Positions 25,007 through 34,037 are shown, counted from the stretch's first letter. The stretch: 64,000 nucleotides of DNA from Phycisphaerales bacterium (GCA_020847545.1 JADLBV010000026.1:1-64000), one strand, 5' to 3'. The notes: generated from the sequence alone by a model not told the origin. Made by a program: numbers and translations.

Positions 25007-27226
25007 ATGGCCACGAGCAACCGAAATACAAATTTTCCGCGAACCATCGATGCTGACGAGCCGGGCCGCTGGCTCTTGCTGTCACGGGTGGCTCTTGCGT
25101 TGATTCTCGCCCTCGTCGCGGCGCGGGCGACGATGATGGAATATCAGCGCGATCCCTTCGCGGTCGATCCCAATTCCTCCCCCATCCCGCGCGGCGTGGG
25201 TATCACCACATCCATCTTTCTTGACCTGCTCTGCTGCGTGCCGGCGTTGTTGGTCTTAACCCGCCGGGCATATGACCCAACCTTCGCCCTGGTGCGATGC
25301 TACAGCGCATTGCCGCTGGGATTGCTGGTCGGCTGGGCGATGCTCAGCACACGCTGGGCCGATGACCGATTTTTGACGCTGATCACATCCACCCATCTGG
25401 TTGCGGCATTGGCCATCATCTGGGCAACCGCGCAACTGGTGCGAACATGGCGGCACATTCGTCTGGTGGCGGCCATCGCACTGGGATTATTGCTGGCCTA
25501 CGCGGTTCACGGGGCCATTTATCGCTATGTGGAACTGCCGGACCTGCAACGCAGTTTTCAGCAGAACCGGACACAGATATTCGCCGAGCGCGGCTGGCAA
25601 CCCGATTCCTTCTCGGCTCAACAATTCGAGAGAAAAATCACCAATGGCGAAATGGCCGGCTTCTCGGCATCCCCCAACACATACGCCGCCGCGACCGTGA
25701 TGCTGGCAATCGTGGCGCTGGGTTGGCTGGCGGAATTATTGCGCGACCGCCCGATTGATGGAAGAATCGGACTGCCAATCATCGCTCTATTATCGGCCGG
25801 GTGGATCATCTATTACACCCAGAGCAAGGCTGCGATGATCTCCCCGATCCTGGGCGCGGGGTTGCTCCTCTTTGTCGGCCTGTTCGGGCCTTGGCTGGCT
25901 CGTCGGCGCAGACTGGTCTTTGTCCTGTCGGTATTGGTGATTTTGCTTGGCATGTTGGCCGTCATCGGACATGGGCTTTATCACGGCACACTCCCCAGCG
26001 TCAGCTTGGCGTTTCGCTGGAAATACTGGATCGCCTCATGGGAAATGTTCCGCGCCGAACATCCTTGGATCGGCGTCGGTTGGGCCAATTTTGGCCAGCA
26101 TTATCTGGCCTATCGCCTGCCCGATGCGCCCGAGGAGATCAAAGACCCGCACAATTTCATCATCCGCGTGCTGACCGAACTGGGCATCGTCGGCGTCATT
26201 TTCCTGGTCGCGTGGCTCCTGCGGCTCTGGTGGGAATTGTCACGCCCGTCAATGCCAACATCCGCACCGCAACACTCGCGATTGTCGGCCCTTCGCGTCA
26301 TCGGCGCCATCGGCTCGGCCGCGATCCTGATCAACATTTTCGCCTCCATCGATTTTTCGCAAGGGTCGGCCTTCGCGATCATCGAATTATTCAAACGGTT
26401 GCTTTATCTGTGCGCAATTCTGATTGGGGCGATTATTCTCGCCAACAAGCCGCAATCCCAAGGCGAATTGGACGACCGATCTGCCCCTTGGTTGATGTAT
26501 TCTGTCCTGATCGCGGCGGGAATTTTCCTGATTCACAATCTGGTCGATTTTTCCATGTTCGACACCAGCGTCGGGCCATTGTTGATGCTGGCGATGCTGA
26601 TCGGGGCCGGCATGGGATCGCGCGGGCAAATCAATCCTCGCCCCTACCGTCGTGGTTTGTGGATCGGTTTGTTGTCAGCGGTGTCGGTGCTATGGCTGAC
26701 GGCGTGGTTCCTGATCGCAGTGCCCATCGCGATGGCCGAAGCATCCGCACAATCGGGTGATGACCAGTTACGGGCCAACCACCCGATGGATGCGGCCCGG
26801 CTCTATCAGCAGGCGATGGAATTGTCCCCGGTGGATAATTTCGATTATGCCTTTCGTGCCGCGCGGGCGATGATCTTCGCGGGCGATTCTCCCGCCAAAA
26901 TCCGCCAGATGATCGACAAGGCCCACTCGCTGAACCCTACCTCGCCCGATCCGCTGCTGATGCGGGCGCAATTTGAACTGCGTCTGCCTCAACCCAATCT
27001 CCAACAGGTCATCGACGACCTGTCGGCGGCATTGCGACTGAATCCCAATGACCTGACCACCCGCGAGCAATACGCCGATGTGCTGGCCACCACCGGCCGG
27101 CACGATGACGCCCGCCGGGAGTACGATCAAACCCTCTGGTACAACAATCAACTTGCCGACGATGAACCCAGGCGGCTAACCCCCGATGCCATTGCTCGGA
27201 TCGAACACAAAATTCAGGCGCTCTGA
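25007..27226 (+). CDS. O-antigen ligase/polymerase-like membrane protein with TPR tail
   Basis: 739 residues with 12 or more transmembrane helices in residues 20-580. The large periplasmic loop carries the Wzy_C-type motif MFRAEHPWIGVGWANFGQHY and, after it, KDPHNFIIRVLTELGIVG, typical of O-antigen ligases and polymerases. Residues about 590-735 are TPR-like helices (AARLYQQAMELSP, TREQYADVLATTGRHDDAR). It likely joins polysaccharide chains at the outer face of the inner membrane. The 3' end overlaps the convergent recX by 13 nt. A second Wzy-like protein is encoded at 62565. Confidence 0.83.
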   Translation: MATSNRNTNFPRTIDADEPGRWLLLSRVALALILALVAARATMMEYQRDPFAVDPNSSPIPRGVGITTSIFLDLLCCVPALLVLTRRAYDPTFALVRCYSALPLGLLVGWAMLSTRWADDRFLTLITSTHLVAALAIIWATAQLVRTWRHIRLVAAIALGLLLAYAVHGAIYRYVELPDLQRSFQQNRTQIFAERGWQPDSFSAQQFERKITNGEMAGFSASPNTYAAATVMLAIVALGWLAELLRDRPIDGRIGLPIIALLSAGWIIYYTQSKAAMISPILGAGLLLFVGLFGPWLARRRRLVFVLSVLVILLGMLAVIGHGLYHGTLPSVSLAFRWKYWIASWEMFRAEHPWIGVGWANFGQHYLAYRLPDAPEEIKDPHNFIIRVLTELGIVGVIFLVAWLLRLWWELSRPSMPTSAPQHSRLSALRVIGAIGSAAILINIFASIDFSQGSAFAIIELFKRLLYLCAILIGAIILANKPQSQGELDDRSAPWLMYSVLIAAGIFLIHNLVDFSMFDTSVGPLLMLAMLIGAGMGSRGQINPRPYRRGLWIGLLSAVSVLWLTAWFLIAVPIAMAEASAQSGDDQLRANHPMDAARLYQQAMELSPVDNFDYAFRAARAMIFAGDSPAKIRQMIDKAHSLNPTSPDPLLMRAQFELRLPQPNLQQVIDDLSAALRLNPNDLTTREQYADVLATTGRHDDARREYDQTLWYNNQLADDEPRRLTPDAIARIEHKIQAL

Positions 27227-27876
27227 TCGCCCGAATCATCCGCCGGCTCATCCCCCAACACCTCATCAATCACCGGCCGGACCGTTTCGTAATCAAACCC
27301 CCGCCGCAACAGCATCCCCGCCAATCTTCGCCGAGCGGCCAAAGGATCAAGCCTGCGAAGGGAAGGTGCTTTCTTTTTCGCCAGTTGCCGTGCCGTCGCC
27401 ATGGAATCATGCACTTCATATACCGTTTCCAGCGCCCGATCCGCCGTCGTGCGATCCACGCCCGATTTGATCAATTCCAGCATCGCACGACGTTTGCCAT
27501 GATGCTTGTGTTGGGCCGCTGACAGCGCCTTGGTGCGGGCAAAACGCTCATCGTCCACATAACCGAGGCGTTGCAGATCATTGAGAACCTCCTCAATAAC
27601 CGCCGGCCCATATTCGCCGCGGGTCAGCCGGGTGTGCAGCTCATGGCGGCTGTACAACCGCCTTTCAAGGAACCGCAATGCCTTGTCCATGCACTCCTGA
27701 CGAACCTCCCCCCGCTGTATGTCCAGCACCTGCTGGTCCGTCAATTCCATCCCCTCCTTGAGATGAAACTGAGCCACCACGTTCAGATTGACCCCAAAGG
27801 CAAACCGCCCATCCAGATGGATGTTTCGTCGGTTGGGCCGTCGTTTTTGTTCGGTCATCCGGGTGAGAATCGGCAT
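27214..27876 (-). CDS. recX: Regulatory protein RecX
   Basis: 220 residues from ATG 27876; ATG 27858 would shorten it by six. An open frame to 29184 is an antisense artefact over aspS. It shows the three-helix repeats of RecX: ALRFLERRLYSRHELHTRL, VLNDLQRLGYVDDERFAR, and MLLRRGFDYETVRPVIDEVLGD near the C terminus. RecX binds RecA filaments and limits recombination. The N-terminal 60 residues form a small beta domain (HLDGRFAFGVNLNVVAQF) seen in some family members. recA is not in the window. Confidence 0.85.
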   Translation of the reverse strand: MPILTRMTEQKRRPNRRNIHLDGRFAFGVNLNVVAQFHLKEGMELTDQQVLDIQRGEVRQECMDKALRFLERRLYSRHELHTRLTRGEYGPAVIEEVLNDLQRLGYVDDERFARTKALSAAQHKHHGKRRAMLELIKSGVDRTTADRALETVYEVHDSMATARQLAKKKAPSLRRLDPLAARRRLAGMLLRRGFDYETVRPVIDEVLGDEPADDSGDQSA

Positions 27877-27972
27877 GGTTTGATTATACCCCCGGCCGAA
27901 TCGGATGCGCCCCCTCGACGCAAGCGCCCGGATCGCGATACTTTGTGCCGACCGATATAACTGAAAGAATCT

Positions 27973-29769
27973 ATGGAAGCCATTGAAACCCGTTATCGTA
28001 CGCAAACCTGTGGACAACTCCGCCAGTCGGATGTCGGTAAAACCGTCAAACTGGCGGGGTGGGTCCATTCCTATCGCGATCATGGGGGGCTGGTCTTTGT
28101 GGACCTGCGCGACCGCGACGGGATCACCCAACTGGTCTTTGACCCCGACACCTGCGGACAACTGGTTCACGAAGAATCCCGACGCCTGCGCAGCGAATTT
28201 GTCATCAGCATCAGCGGCAAGATCACCGCGCGGTCGGCCGAGGCCTTGAACAAGAAAATTCCCACCGGCGAAATCGAAATCCACGTCCAGACGATGGACC
28301 TGCTTAGTGCCGCCGCCACCCCCCCCTTCACGCCCGATGAGCATGAGTCGATCAACGAGGAACGCCGGCTGGAATACCGCTACATCGATCTGCGTCGCCC
28401 GGAAATGAGCCAAACCCTGCGTACGCGCTACCGCGTGAGCAAAATCATGCGCGACTACCTCGGCGAACGCGGATTCTGGGAGATCGAAACCCCCTTCCTG
28501 ACCAAATCCACCCCAGAAGGTTCGCGCGATTTCATCGTCCCCTCGCGGCTGGTGCCGGGATCGTTTTATGCCCTGCCGCAGTCGCCGCAGTTGTTCAAGC
28601 AGATTTTGATGGTTGGCGGCGTCGACAAATACATGCAGATCGTCCGCTGTTTCCGCGATGAAGACCCCCGCGCCGACCGACAGGCCGAGTTCACGCAACT
28701 GGACGTGGAGATGTCCTTCATCGACAAGGAAAACATCATCGCCATCATCGAAGGGCTTTTGCGGACGATCTGGAAGGAGATTCTGGGCGTTGAAATTCCC
28801 GATCCGATCCCGCACATGGATTACGATGAGGCGGTCAACCGTTATGGCACCGACCGCCCCGATTTGCGCTTCGGCATGGAACTGATGGATGTCACCGATC
28901 TGGCGCACACCACCGATTTTGGCGTCTTCAAATCCGCAGCGATGGTGAAATGCATCCGCGTCCCCGGCGGCGCGAAGTTGACGCGCAAGGAGACCGATGC
29001 CCTGGCCGACTGGTCCAAGGGGTATGGCGCCAAAGGTCTGGCGGTGAGCAAGGTCACGGCCACCGGCCTGGACACCGGCATCGCCAAGTTCCTCTCCGGC
29101 ATCGCTCCTGCCTTGATCGGGCGAATGGAGGCCAAGGAGGGTGATCTGCTCTGTTTCGCCGCCGACCAACCGGGCGTCGTTCACAAGGTTCTGGGCGAAT
29201 TGCGGTTGAAAATGGCGCGCGACCTCAAACTCGAACCCTCAACCCCCTGGGCGTGGGTCTGGGTGGTCAATTTCCCGCTGCTGGATTGGGATGCGGAGGA
29301 GAAAAAATGGAACGCGGTGCATCACCCCTTCACCTCGCCGCGCGATGAGGACATGTCAAACCTCTCCAACCGGGATCAGGGCGTTTTATCCTCCCTGAAA
29401 TCCAAGGCGTACGACATCGTCCTCAACGGCTACGAATTGGGGGGTGGCTCGATTCGTATCCACCGCATGGATATTCAACAGGAAATTTTCTCGATCCTGG
29501 GCATCAACCCCGAACAGCAGAAACTGCGCTTTGGATTTCTGCTCGATGCCCTCAAATTTGGCGCTCCCCCCCACGGCGGCCTGGCATTGGGCCTGGACCG
29601 GATCGTCATGCTCCTGCGCGGCACGAGCAACATCCGCGATGTGATCGCCTTCCCCAAAACCCAAAGCGGCGCGGACCTGATGTGCGGCTCCCCCAGCGAG
29701 CTGGATGAAAAACAGCTCCGCGAAACCCACATCAGACTATCCCTCGCCCCCAAACCGGCGACGACTTGA
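27973..29769 (+). CDS. aspS: Aspartyl-tRNA synthetase
   Basis: 598 residues, the bacterial size. N-terminal OB-fold anticodon-binding domain (VKLAGWVHSYRDHGGLVFVDLRDRDG). Class II motifs follow: motif 1 around FLTKSTPEGSRDFIVPSR, motif 2 QIVRCFRDEDPRADRQAEFTQLD, and motif 3 GLALGLDRIVMLLRG. The large GAD insertion domain between motifs 2 and 3 is present. It charges tRNA-Asp and, in some organisms, tRNA-Asn; no gatCAB genes are in the window to judge specificity. The upstream GAAAG is well placed. Confidence 0.97.
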   Translation: MEAIETRYRTQTCGQLRQSDVGKTVKLAGWVHSYRDHGGLVFVDLRDRDGITQLVFDPDTCGQLVHEESRRLRSEFVISISGKITARSAEALNKKIPTGEIEIHVQTMDLLSAAATPPFTPDEHESINEERRLEYRYIDLRRPEMSQTLRTRYRVSKIMRDYLGERGFWEIETPFLTKSTPEGSRDFIVPSRLVPGSFYALPQSPQLFKQILMVGGVDKYMQIVRCFRDEDPRADRQAEFTQLDVEMSFIDKENIIAIIEGLLRTIWKEILGVEIPDPIPHMDYDEAVNRYGTDRPDLRFGMELMDVTDLAHTTDFGVFKSAAMVKCIRVPGGAKLTRKETDALADWSKGYGAKGLAVSKVTATGLDTGIAKFLSGIAPALIGRMEAKEGDLLCFAADQPGVVHKVLGELRLKMARDLKLEPSTPWAWVWVVNFPLLDWDAEEKKWNAVHHPFTSPRDEDMSNLSNRDQGVLSSLKSKAYDIVLNGYELGGGSIRIHRMDIQQEIFSILGINPEQQKLRFGFLLDALKFGAPPHGGLALGLDRIVMLLRGTSNIRDVIAFPKTQSGADLMCGSPSELDEKQLRETHIRLSLAPKPATT

Positions 29770-29790
29770 TCGTAATGAAAAGAGGTTGAC

Positions 29791-29885
29791 GCCACAGAGA
29801 CACAGAGAGCACAGAGGAAAGACAAGGAGACAAGGAGACTAAGATTTTCTGTGTATTTCCTCTGTGACCTCTGTGGCTCTGTGGC
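29791..29885. repeat. Inverted repeat of CACAGAG units between aspS and pyk
   Basis: Left arm 29791-29820 and right arm 29856-29885 are 30 nt each and complementary with 3 mismatches, separated by 35 nt. The arms are built of CACAGAG units. A further partial copy of the right arm lies at 31462-31490 inside a lipoprotein gene. It is probably an interspersed miniature repeat and could also act as an RNA hairpin between the two genes. Confidence 0.7.
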
Positions 29886-29911
29886 ACATTAAATTTTTAG
29901 GCGGAACCAGC

Positions 29912-31399
29912 ATGATCCGAACCAAAATTCTCGCCACAATGGGCCCCGCATGCTCCACTACGGAGACGCTCTTAAGTCTATTCGAGGCCGGCGCCGATGT
30001 CTGCCGGTTGAATTTTTCGCACGGCGCGCTCGACCAGCATCTGAAAATGCTCAACACCATCCGCGAGGCCGCCTCCAAGTTTGAACACCCCATCGCCATC
30101 TTGGGCGATCTGTGCGGCCCAAAAATTCGCCTCGGCGAAGTGGCCGACATCGACCAGACCGGCGGAATGCCGATCAAAGTGGGCGATGAACTGATCATCC
30201 AGCGCAACCCCATCGTCGGCCGGGATGGCCGGGTGAGCTGCACCTACAAAAACTTTGTCGATGATGTCGCGGTCGGCGACCGCATCCTGATCGAAGATGG
30301 AATGTTGCGATTCGTCTGCACCGACAAGAATTTCAACGAAGTCGCCTGCCGCTGCACCATCGGCGGCATTCTGAAAAGCTCAAAGGGGGTGAATCTCCCC
30401 AACACCACCATCAACATCCCCTCCATCACCGAGCGCGACTGGCAATGCACCGACTGGGCGATTGAAAACGATCTCGACTATCTCGCCCTGTCGTTCGTCC
30501 GCAAACCCGAAGACCTGAATCTGCTGCGCGAACATCTGCGCAACAAGGACTCGGACATCCAACTGATCGCCAAAATCGAAAAAGTCGAGGCGATCAAGCA
30601 GATCGACGGCATCCTCGACGCGGCCGACGGCCTGATGGTCGCCCGCGGCGATTTGGGCGTGGAGATGGATGTCGCACAAGTCCCCATCATCCAAAAAGAC
30701 CTCATCCGCCGCTGCCAAACCGCCGGCAAGCCGGTCATCGTCGCCACGCAGATGTTGCAGAGCATGATCGAGGAAGCCTCCCCCACCCGCGCCGAAGTCT
30801 CCGATGTCGCCAACGCCATCTTCGACGGCACCGATGCCGTCATGCTCAGTGGCGAAACCTCGGTTGGCAAATTTCCCGTCGGCGCGGTCCATACCATGGC
30901 CCACGTCGCCGAAGTCACCGAGGATTATCTGATCTCCTCCGCCGTCGCCCTGCCCTCCACCGGCCCGGCGCCAACCACCCTGCGCTATTCCGCCGCCATC
31001 GCCGCCGGTGTTTATCGAATCGTGCGAGATCTCAAAGTATCGCTGGTCGTCGTCTGGAGCCAGACCGGCGCCACCGCACGCATCTTCTCCAAACATCGTT
31101 TCCCTGTGCCGATCATCGCCCTCTCCTCCGACCGCCGCGCCCTTCGCCGCATGGCATTACATTATGGCGTCGTTCCCCAGGAAATGGCCCCGCCGGCCAA
31201 CATGGGTGAACTGGTCGCACAGGTAGACCTGCTCGTCCGCGACCGCGAATTCGCCACCCTCGGCCAGCGCATCGTCATCGTCGCCGGCGCGGCCCTGGGC
31301 ACTCCCGGCACGCTCAACGGCATCCTCGTCCACACCATCGGCGAAGAAACCTCCAACCTCCCGGCCGTCCCCACCATCCTCGAAATCGGCCGGCCATGA
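29912..31399 (+). CDS. pyk: Pyruvate kinase
   Basis: 495 residues from ATG 29912 (AGGCGGAACC upstream). The reading from 29864 runs through the repeat and was rejected. It transfers phosphate from phosphoenolpyruvate to ADP at the end of glycolysis. Features: MIRTKILATMGPACSTTETL, VCRLNFSHGALDQH, barrel residues LIAKIEKVEAIKQID, the metal/PEP region MVARGDLGVEMD, VIVATQMLQSMIEEASPTRAEVSDVANA, and SGETSVGKFPV. The C-terminal domain ends in the effector-binding region. Cytoplasmic. Confidence 0.97.
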   Translation: MIRTKILATMGPACSTTETLLSLFEAGADVCRLNFSHGALDQHLKMLNTIREAASKFEHPIAILGDLCGPKIRLGEVADIDQTGGMPIKVGDELIIQRNPIVGRDGRVSCTYKNFVDDVAVGDRILIEDGMLRFVCTDKNFNEVACRCTIGGILKSSKGVNLPNTTINIPSITERDWQCTDWAIENDLDYLALSFVRKPEDLNLLREHLRNKDSDIQLIAKIEKVEAIKQIDGILDAADGLMVARGDLGVEMDVAQVPIIQKDLIRRCQTAGKPVIVATQMLQSMIEEASPTRAEVSDVANAIFDGTDAVMLSGETSVGKFPVGAVHTMAHVAEVTEDYLISSAVALPSTGPAPTTLRYSAAIAAGVYRIVRDLKVSLVVVWSQTGATARIFSKHRFPVPIIALSSDRRALRRMALHYGVVPQEMAPPANMGELVAQVDLLVRDREFATLGQRIVIVAGAALGTPGTLNGILVHTIGEETSNLPAVPTILEIGRP

Positions 31400-31413
31400 T
31401 GAACCCATAAATA

Positions 31414-32079
31414 ATGGACACAAAAATGCAACCGATAATATTAACTCTAAATAGATTGAAATTTCTCTGTGTGCCTCTATGTCTCTGTGGTTCACTATTC
31501 CTGATGACCGGCTGCATCAACGGAAATTCCAACCCCGCCGCCACCCAGCCCGCCACCGCCATCGACCCCGATCGCGCCACCCTCCAATACTGGATCGATC
31601 AGCCGGCCGTCGCCCACGTCCACAACGATGCGTTTCAACCCCTCTGGGACGCCGCCCACAACTGTGCCCGCAACCGCTTTTTCAACATCGACCGCAATGA
31701 TTACCGCGACGGCCTGCTGACCACCTTCCCGGTCATCTCCGAGCAGTTCTTCGAACCCTGGCGTCGCGACACCGGCGACGGCCGGGAATTGCTGCAAAGC
31801 TCACTGGCCACCGTCCGCCGCACGTTAAGATTTGAATTTGAACGCGAAGGCCAATTCTGGACAGTGACCCCCAAAGTGATTGTCGAACGCTATTCGCTGG
31901 CCGAACGACGGATCACCTCCGTCACCCAATACCGCACCATCGTCCAAGGCTCAACCGATCCCGACCGCCCCGGCCTCAATGGCGAACGCATCGCCAATTC
32001 CTACTGGTACGCCATCGGCCGCGACACCGCCTTGGAAAAAACCCTCGCCGACGAAATCCACGACCAGCTCCAGCGCTAG
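31414..32079 (+). CDS. Lipoprotein of unknown function, signal peptide encoded by repeat DNA
   Basis: 221 residues. A lipoprotein signal ends at LFLMTGC (C34). The hydrophobic core FLCVPLCLCG is encoded by nt 31462-31490, a copy of the CACAGAG-type repeat found between aspS and pyk. The mature part is acidic/aromatic and starts after a Pro/Ala-rich linker, with blocks such as LQYWIDQPAVAHVHNDAF and RFFNIDRNDYRDGLLTTFPV. It ends with ADEIHDQLQR. No family recognised with certainty; the size and pattern are those of a small envelope lipoprotein. ATG 31426 is an alternative start. It follows pyk by 14 nt. Confidence 0.72.
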   Translation: MDTKMQPIILTLNRLKFLCVPLCLCGSLFLMTGCINGNSNPAATQPATAIDPDRATLQYWIDQPAVAHVHNDAFQPLWDAAHNCARNRFFNIDRNDYRDGLLTTFPVISEQFFEPWRRDTGDGRELLQSSLATVRRTLRFEFEREGQFWTVTPKVIVERYSLAERRITSVTQYRTIVQGSTDPDRPGLNGERIANSYWYAIGRDTALEKTLADEIHDQLQR

Positions 32080-32435
32080 GCACTATCTGAAATCGCCCGT
32101 ACTCCATGATGGCCCGGAATTTTCAGACCAAGTCCCGACAGGAAAAAGAAAAGTTGCCAGGGTTCGACCGCCGGCACCACCGCCGATGCGACGCCACCCT
32201 GGATGTTGGTGGTGACCGGCAGGCTCATCGGCCCGACCTCCTGTTTGCGATTGATCCACGCACAGCGGATCCAAATAGGCTGTCCGGAAGGGACCGAGTC
32301 GGCGAAGGTGATCTCATGTCTGGACTTGGTGGCCGACCCTTGAAACTGCCACACGGCCAATGCACCGGCCGGTTTGCCCCGTTTGTTGGAGATCGCCGAG
32401 TCGGAGAAAATGAACCGGGACGCGTGTAGTGGCAT
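32076..32435 (-). pseudogene. Truncated remnant of a conserved planctomycete-type beta-sandwich protein
   Basis: 119 codons. The segment KRGKPAGALAVWQFQG, then FADSVPSGQPIWIRCAWINRKQEVGPMSLPVTTNIQGG, has the pattern of a fibronectin-III-like C-terminal domain I associate with planctomycete proteins of 200 residues or more (from memory, unchecked). Here only about 75 N-terminal residues fit and the upstream half is missing. The last 35 residues are out of character. A 13-nt direct repeat (TAGGCACTATCTG) at 32077-32089 and 32491-32503 brackets the segment, which suggests that a rearrangement cut it. It overlaps the end of the lipoprotein gene by 4 nt. A short functional gene cannot be excluded. 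Confidence 0.5.
32077..32089 (+). repeat. 13-nt direct repeat, copy 1
   Basis: TAGGCACTATCTG; identical copy at 32491-32503. The pair encloses the truncated gene remnant and lies at the left edge of the island with transposase and HEPN genes, so it may mark an insertion or deletion junction. Confidence 0.6.
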
Positions 32436-32490
32436 CGTTGTATTGTGTTAGAATGACGTGTCATGATGCGACGAAGCGAGAAGAATGATG

Positions 32491-32503
32491 TAGGCACTAT
32501 CTG
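32491..32503 (+). repeat. 13-nt direct repeat, copy 2
   Basis: Identical to 32077-32089. It lies directly upstream of the IS3 transposase remnant. Confidence 0.6.
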
Positions 32504-32531
32504 CGTCTCCGTCTCATTTCCCCCGTTCGTG

Positions 32532-32663
32532 GGGAAGTCCACCACGCGCGAGCAGGCGAAAGCGTCGATCTTTGAATACATCGATGTGTTTTACAATAGA
32601 AAACGATTACACAGTTCGTTAGACTACCGAAGTCCCGAAGCGTTCGAGACCGGCCTCAACTAA
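32532..32663 (+). pseudogene. IS3-family transposase, C-terminal remnant
   Basis: The frame encodes [36 protein letters not shown] before a stop. This is the C-terminal end of the IS3-family OrfB integrase core: the last catalytic helix region followed by the YNxxRxHSxLxYxSP(xx)F tail. The DDE-bearing part, OrfA and terminal inverted repeats are missing, so the element is dead. It lies at the left border of the DUF5343/HEPN gene pair and supports acquisition of that island. Confidence 0.85.
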
Positions 32664-32746
32664 CCACTTTGTCGCGCCCACCATTCGTGAGGAAGTCCAT
32701 CGACCGAACGGGCGGCTACGGCAAACACATAGCATAGAAGTTACAT

Positions 32747-33382
32747 ATGGCATTACCAGACATTTACACCATCAAACCCGGGTCGATCCCAGCTTACTTC
32801 GACGCGATCCTACAAGCCGAGGCCCCAGAGCGATTCTCGACCAAGTTTTTGGAGGGATTGGAGTTTAAGAGTACAAACGATCGCTCGATAATCGGAATCC
32901 TAAAAGACCTTAAGTTTCTCGACGCCGACGCAAAGCCCACCAAACTCTATTTTGAGTATCTTGATCGTGAACAGTCTAAAAAGATCCTCGCGAAGGCGAT
33001 CCGTGCTACCTATGCAGACCTTTTTTCCCTTAACAAGGACGCGCACAAATTCACGCAGCAAGAGACGAAGAATAAGCTCCGAACGCTCTACGCTGGAACT
33101 AAGAAAGACTCATTAATCAGCCTTATCGCCAGCACATTCACTGCGCTCTGTAAGTACGCAGATTTCACCGGTGGGCCACCTCAGGATGGATCCAAGGAAA
33201 TGAAGGATGAAGCGGCACCGCCTCCTGTGGTGCACCACCCGGACGCCATATCACAAACACCTCGGCCAAAATCCATCCCGCCGGGTTCGCTACAATACCA
33301 CATCAATATCGTACTTCCGGATACGCGCGATCAGGCAGTATACGACGCGATTTTCAAGAGCCTCCGAGACCATCTTGGGTAG
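32747..33382 (+). CDS. DUF5343-like protein
   Basis: 211 residues, soluble. The N-terminal half (YTIKPGSIPAYFDAILQAEA, then FLEGLEFKSTNDRSIIGILKDL) and the helix LAKAIRATYADLF match the DUF5343 family pattern, which looks like a winged-helix or helical DNA/RNA-associated domain. The C-terminal 70 residues contain a Pro-rich linker and a short domain (YHINIVLPDTRDQAVYDAIFKSL). The next gene starts 3 nt after the stop and encodes an Swt1-like HEPN protein, so the two are a translational unit. The partnership suggests a toxin-antitoxin or defence module; the function is not demonstrated. Confidence 0.75.
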   Translation: MALPDIYTIKPGSIPAYFDAILQAEAPERFSTKFLEGLEFKSTNDRSIIGILKDLKFLDADAKPTKLYFEYLDREQSKKILAKAIRATYADLFSLNKDAHKFTQQETKNKLRTLYAGTKKDSLISLIASTFTALCKYADFTGGPPQDGSKEMKDEAAPPPVVHHPDAISQTPRPKSIPPGSLQYHINIVLPDTRDQAVYDAIFKSLRDHLG

Positions 33383-33385
33383 CCT

Positions 33386-33955
33386 ATGGACGATTTATAC
33401 ACATTCATTTATCGCGGCCTTTTGACTGAGGAGAGCCTCGATAAGGCCGGACGACGGAGACGCCACCATTTTGGCACCGAGGAAGCGAGCAAGATTAGAG
33501 AGGCGTTGTCATTCGAGATGCTGGATCCCAGTGCGTTAGCGAACGCCGAACGAATGGCGATAATTTACACCGCTATTCATGCGTTCGAGAATACCGTGCG
33601 TGAGCTTGTGAAAAAGGCAATGGGAGAAGCCTACAGTTCGACGTGGTGGTCAAAAGTTCCGGACAAGGTCCAGAAGAAATCGAAGTCGCGAATGGAGGAC
33701 GATGCCAAATTCAAATGGCACGGGGCGAGAGGTGCAGATGAGATCACCTATTGTGATTTCGGAGATCTGTCCTCGATCATCGTCACGAATTGGACACAGT
33801 TTCAGAATATCCTTGTCGACATGGAATGGGCAAAGGCGATCCTCAATACACTCGAACGATCGCGGAACATTATTATGCACGGCGGCCTGCTTGCGAGGGA
33901 AGACGTTGAGCGAATTGGGATGAACATTCGTGACTGGATTAGACAGGCTGGATGA
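33386..33955 (+). CDS. Swt1-like HEPN domain protein (putative RNase)
   Basis: 189 residues. A helical HEPN fold is indicated by AERMAIIYTAIHAFENTVRELVKKA and by the near-C-terminal motif RSRNIIMHGG, which carries the R-x4-H catalytic pair of HEPN ribonucleases (R155 and H160). The overall arrangement resembles the Swt1-type HEPN family that accompanies DUF5343 proteins. It probably cleaves RNA when released from its partner. Base and codon use here differ from the neighbours (more A/T-ending codons), in line with transfer. No other HEPN or defence gene is adjacent. Confidence 0.78.
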   Translation: MDDLYTFIYRGLLTEESLDKAGRRRRHHFGTEEASKIREALSFEMLDPSALANAERMAIIYTAIHAFENTVRELVKKAMGEAYSSTWWSKVPDKVQKKSKSRMEDDAKFKWHGARGADEITYCDFGDLSSIIVTNWTQFQNILVDMEWAKAILNTLERSRNIIMHGGLLAREDVERIGMNIRDWIRQAG

Positions 33956-33987
33956 TGACGAATAAACGGATTCGCATGGGAAGAAAA

Positions 33988-34037
33988 AGAAATGAACGGG
34001 GACGCAGCTAGAAGAAATGAGACGGGGGCGCAGCTAG
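33988..34037 (+). repeat. Two tandem copies of a ~24-nt GC-rich unit
   Basis: Copy 1 (33988-34011) and copy 2 (34013-34037) share AGAAATGA, then ACGGGG/GCGCAGCTAG-type sequence with few differences. This layout recalls REP-type units mobilised by REP-associated tyrosine transposases, but no such gene is intact here. An ATGGCGCGTCC a little downstream (34071) may be the start of a lost transposase. No other gene is seen in 33956-34164. Confidence 0.4.

Noticed and set aside
27877-29184. Extension of the recX frame to 29184
   Set aside because: It lies antisense to aspS, whose class II motifs are intact. The extension has no family features.
29791-29885. Possible CRISPR-like repeats from CACAGAG units
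   Set aside because: Units are irregular, there are no equal spacers, and the arms are complementary to each other: a simple inverted repeat.
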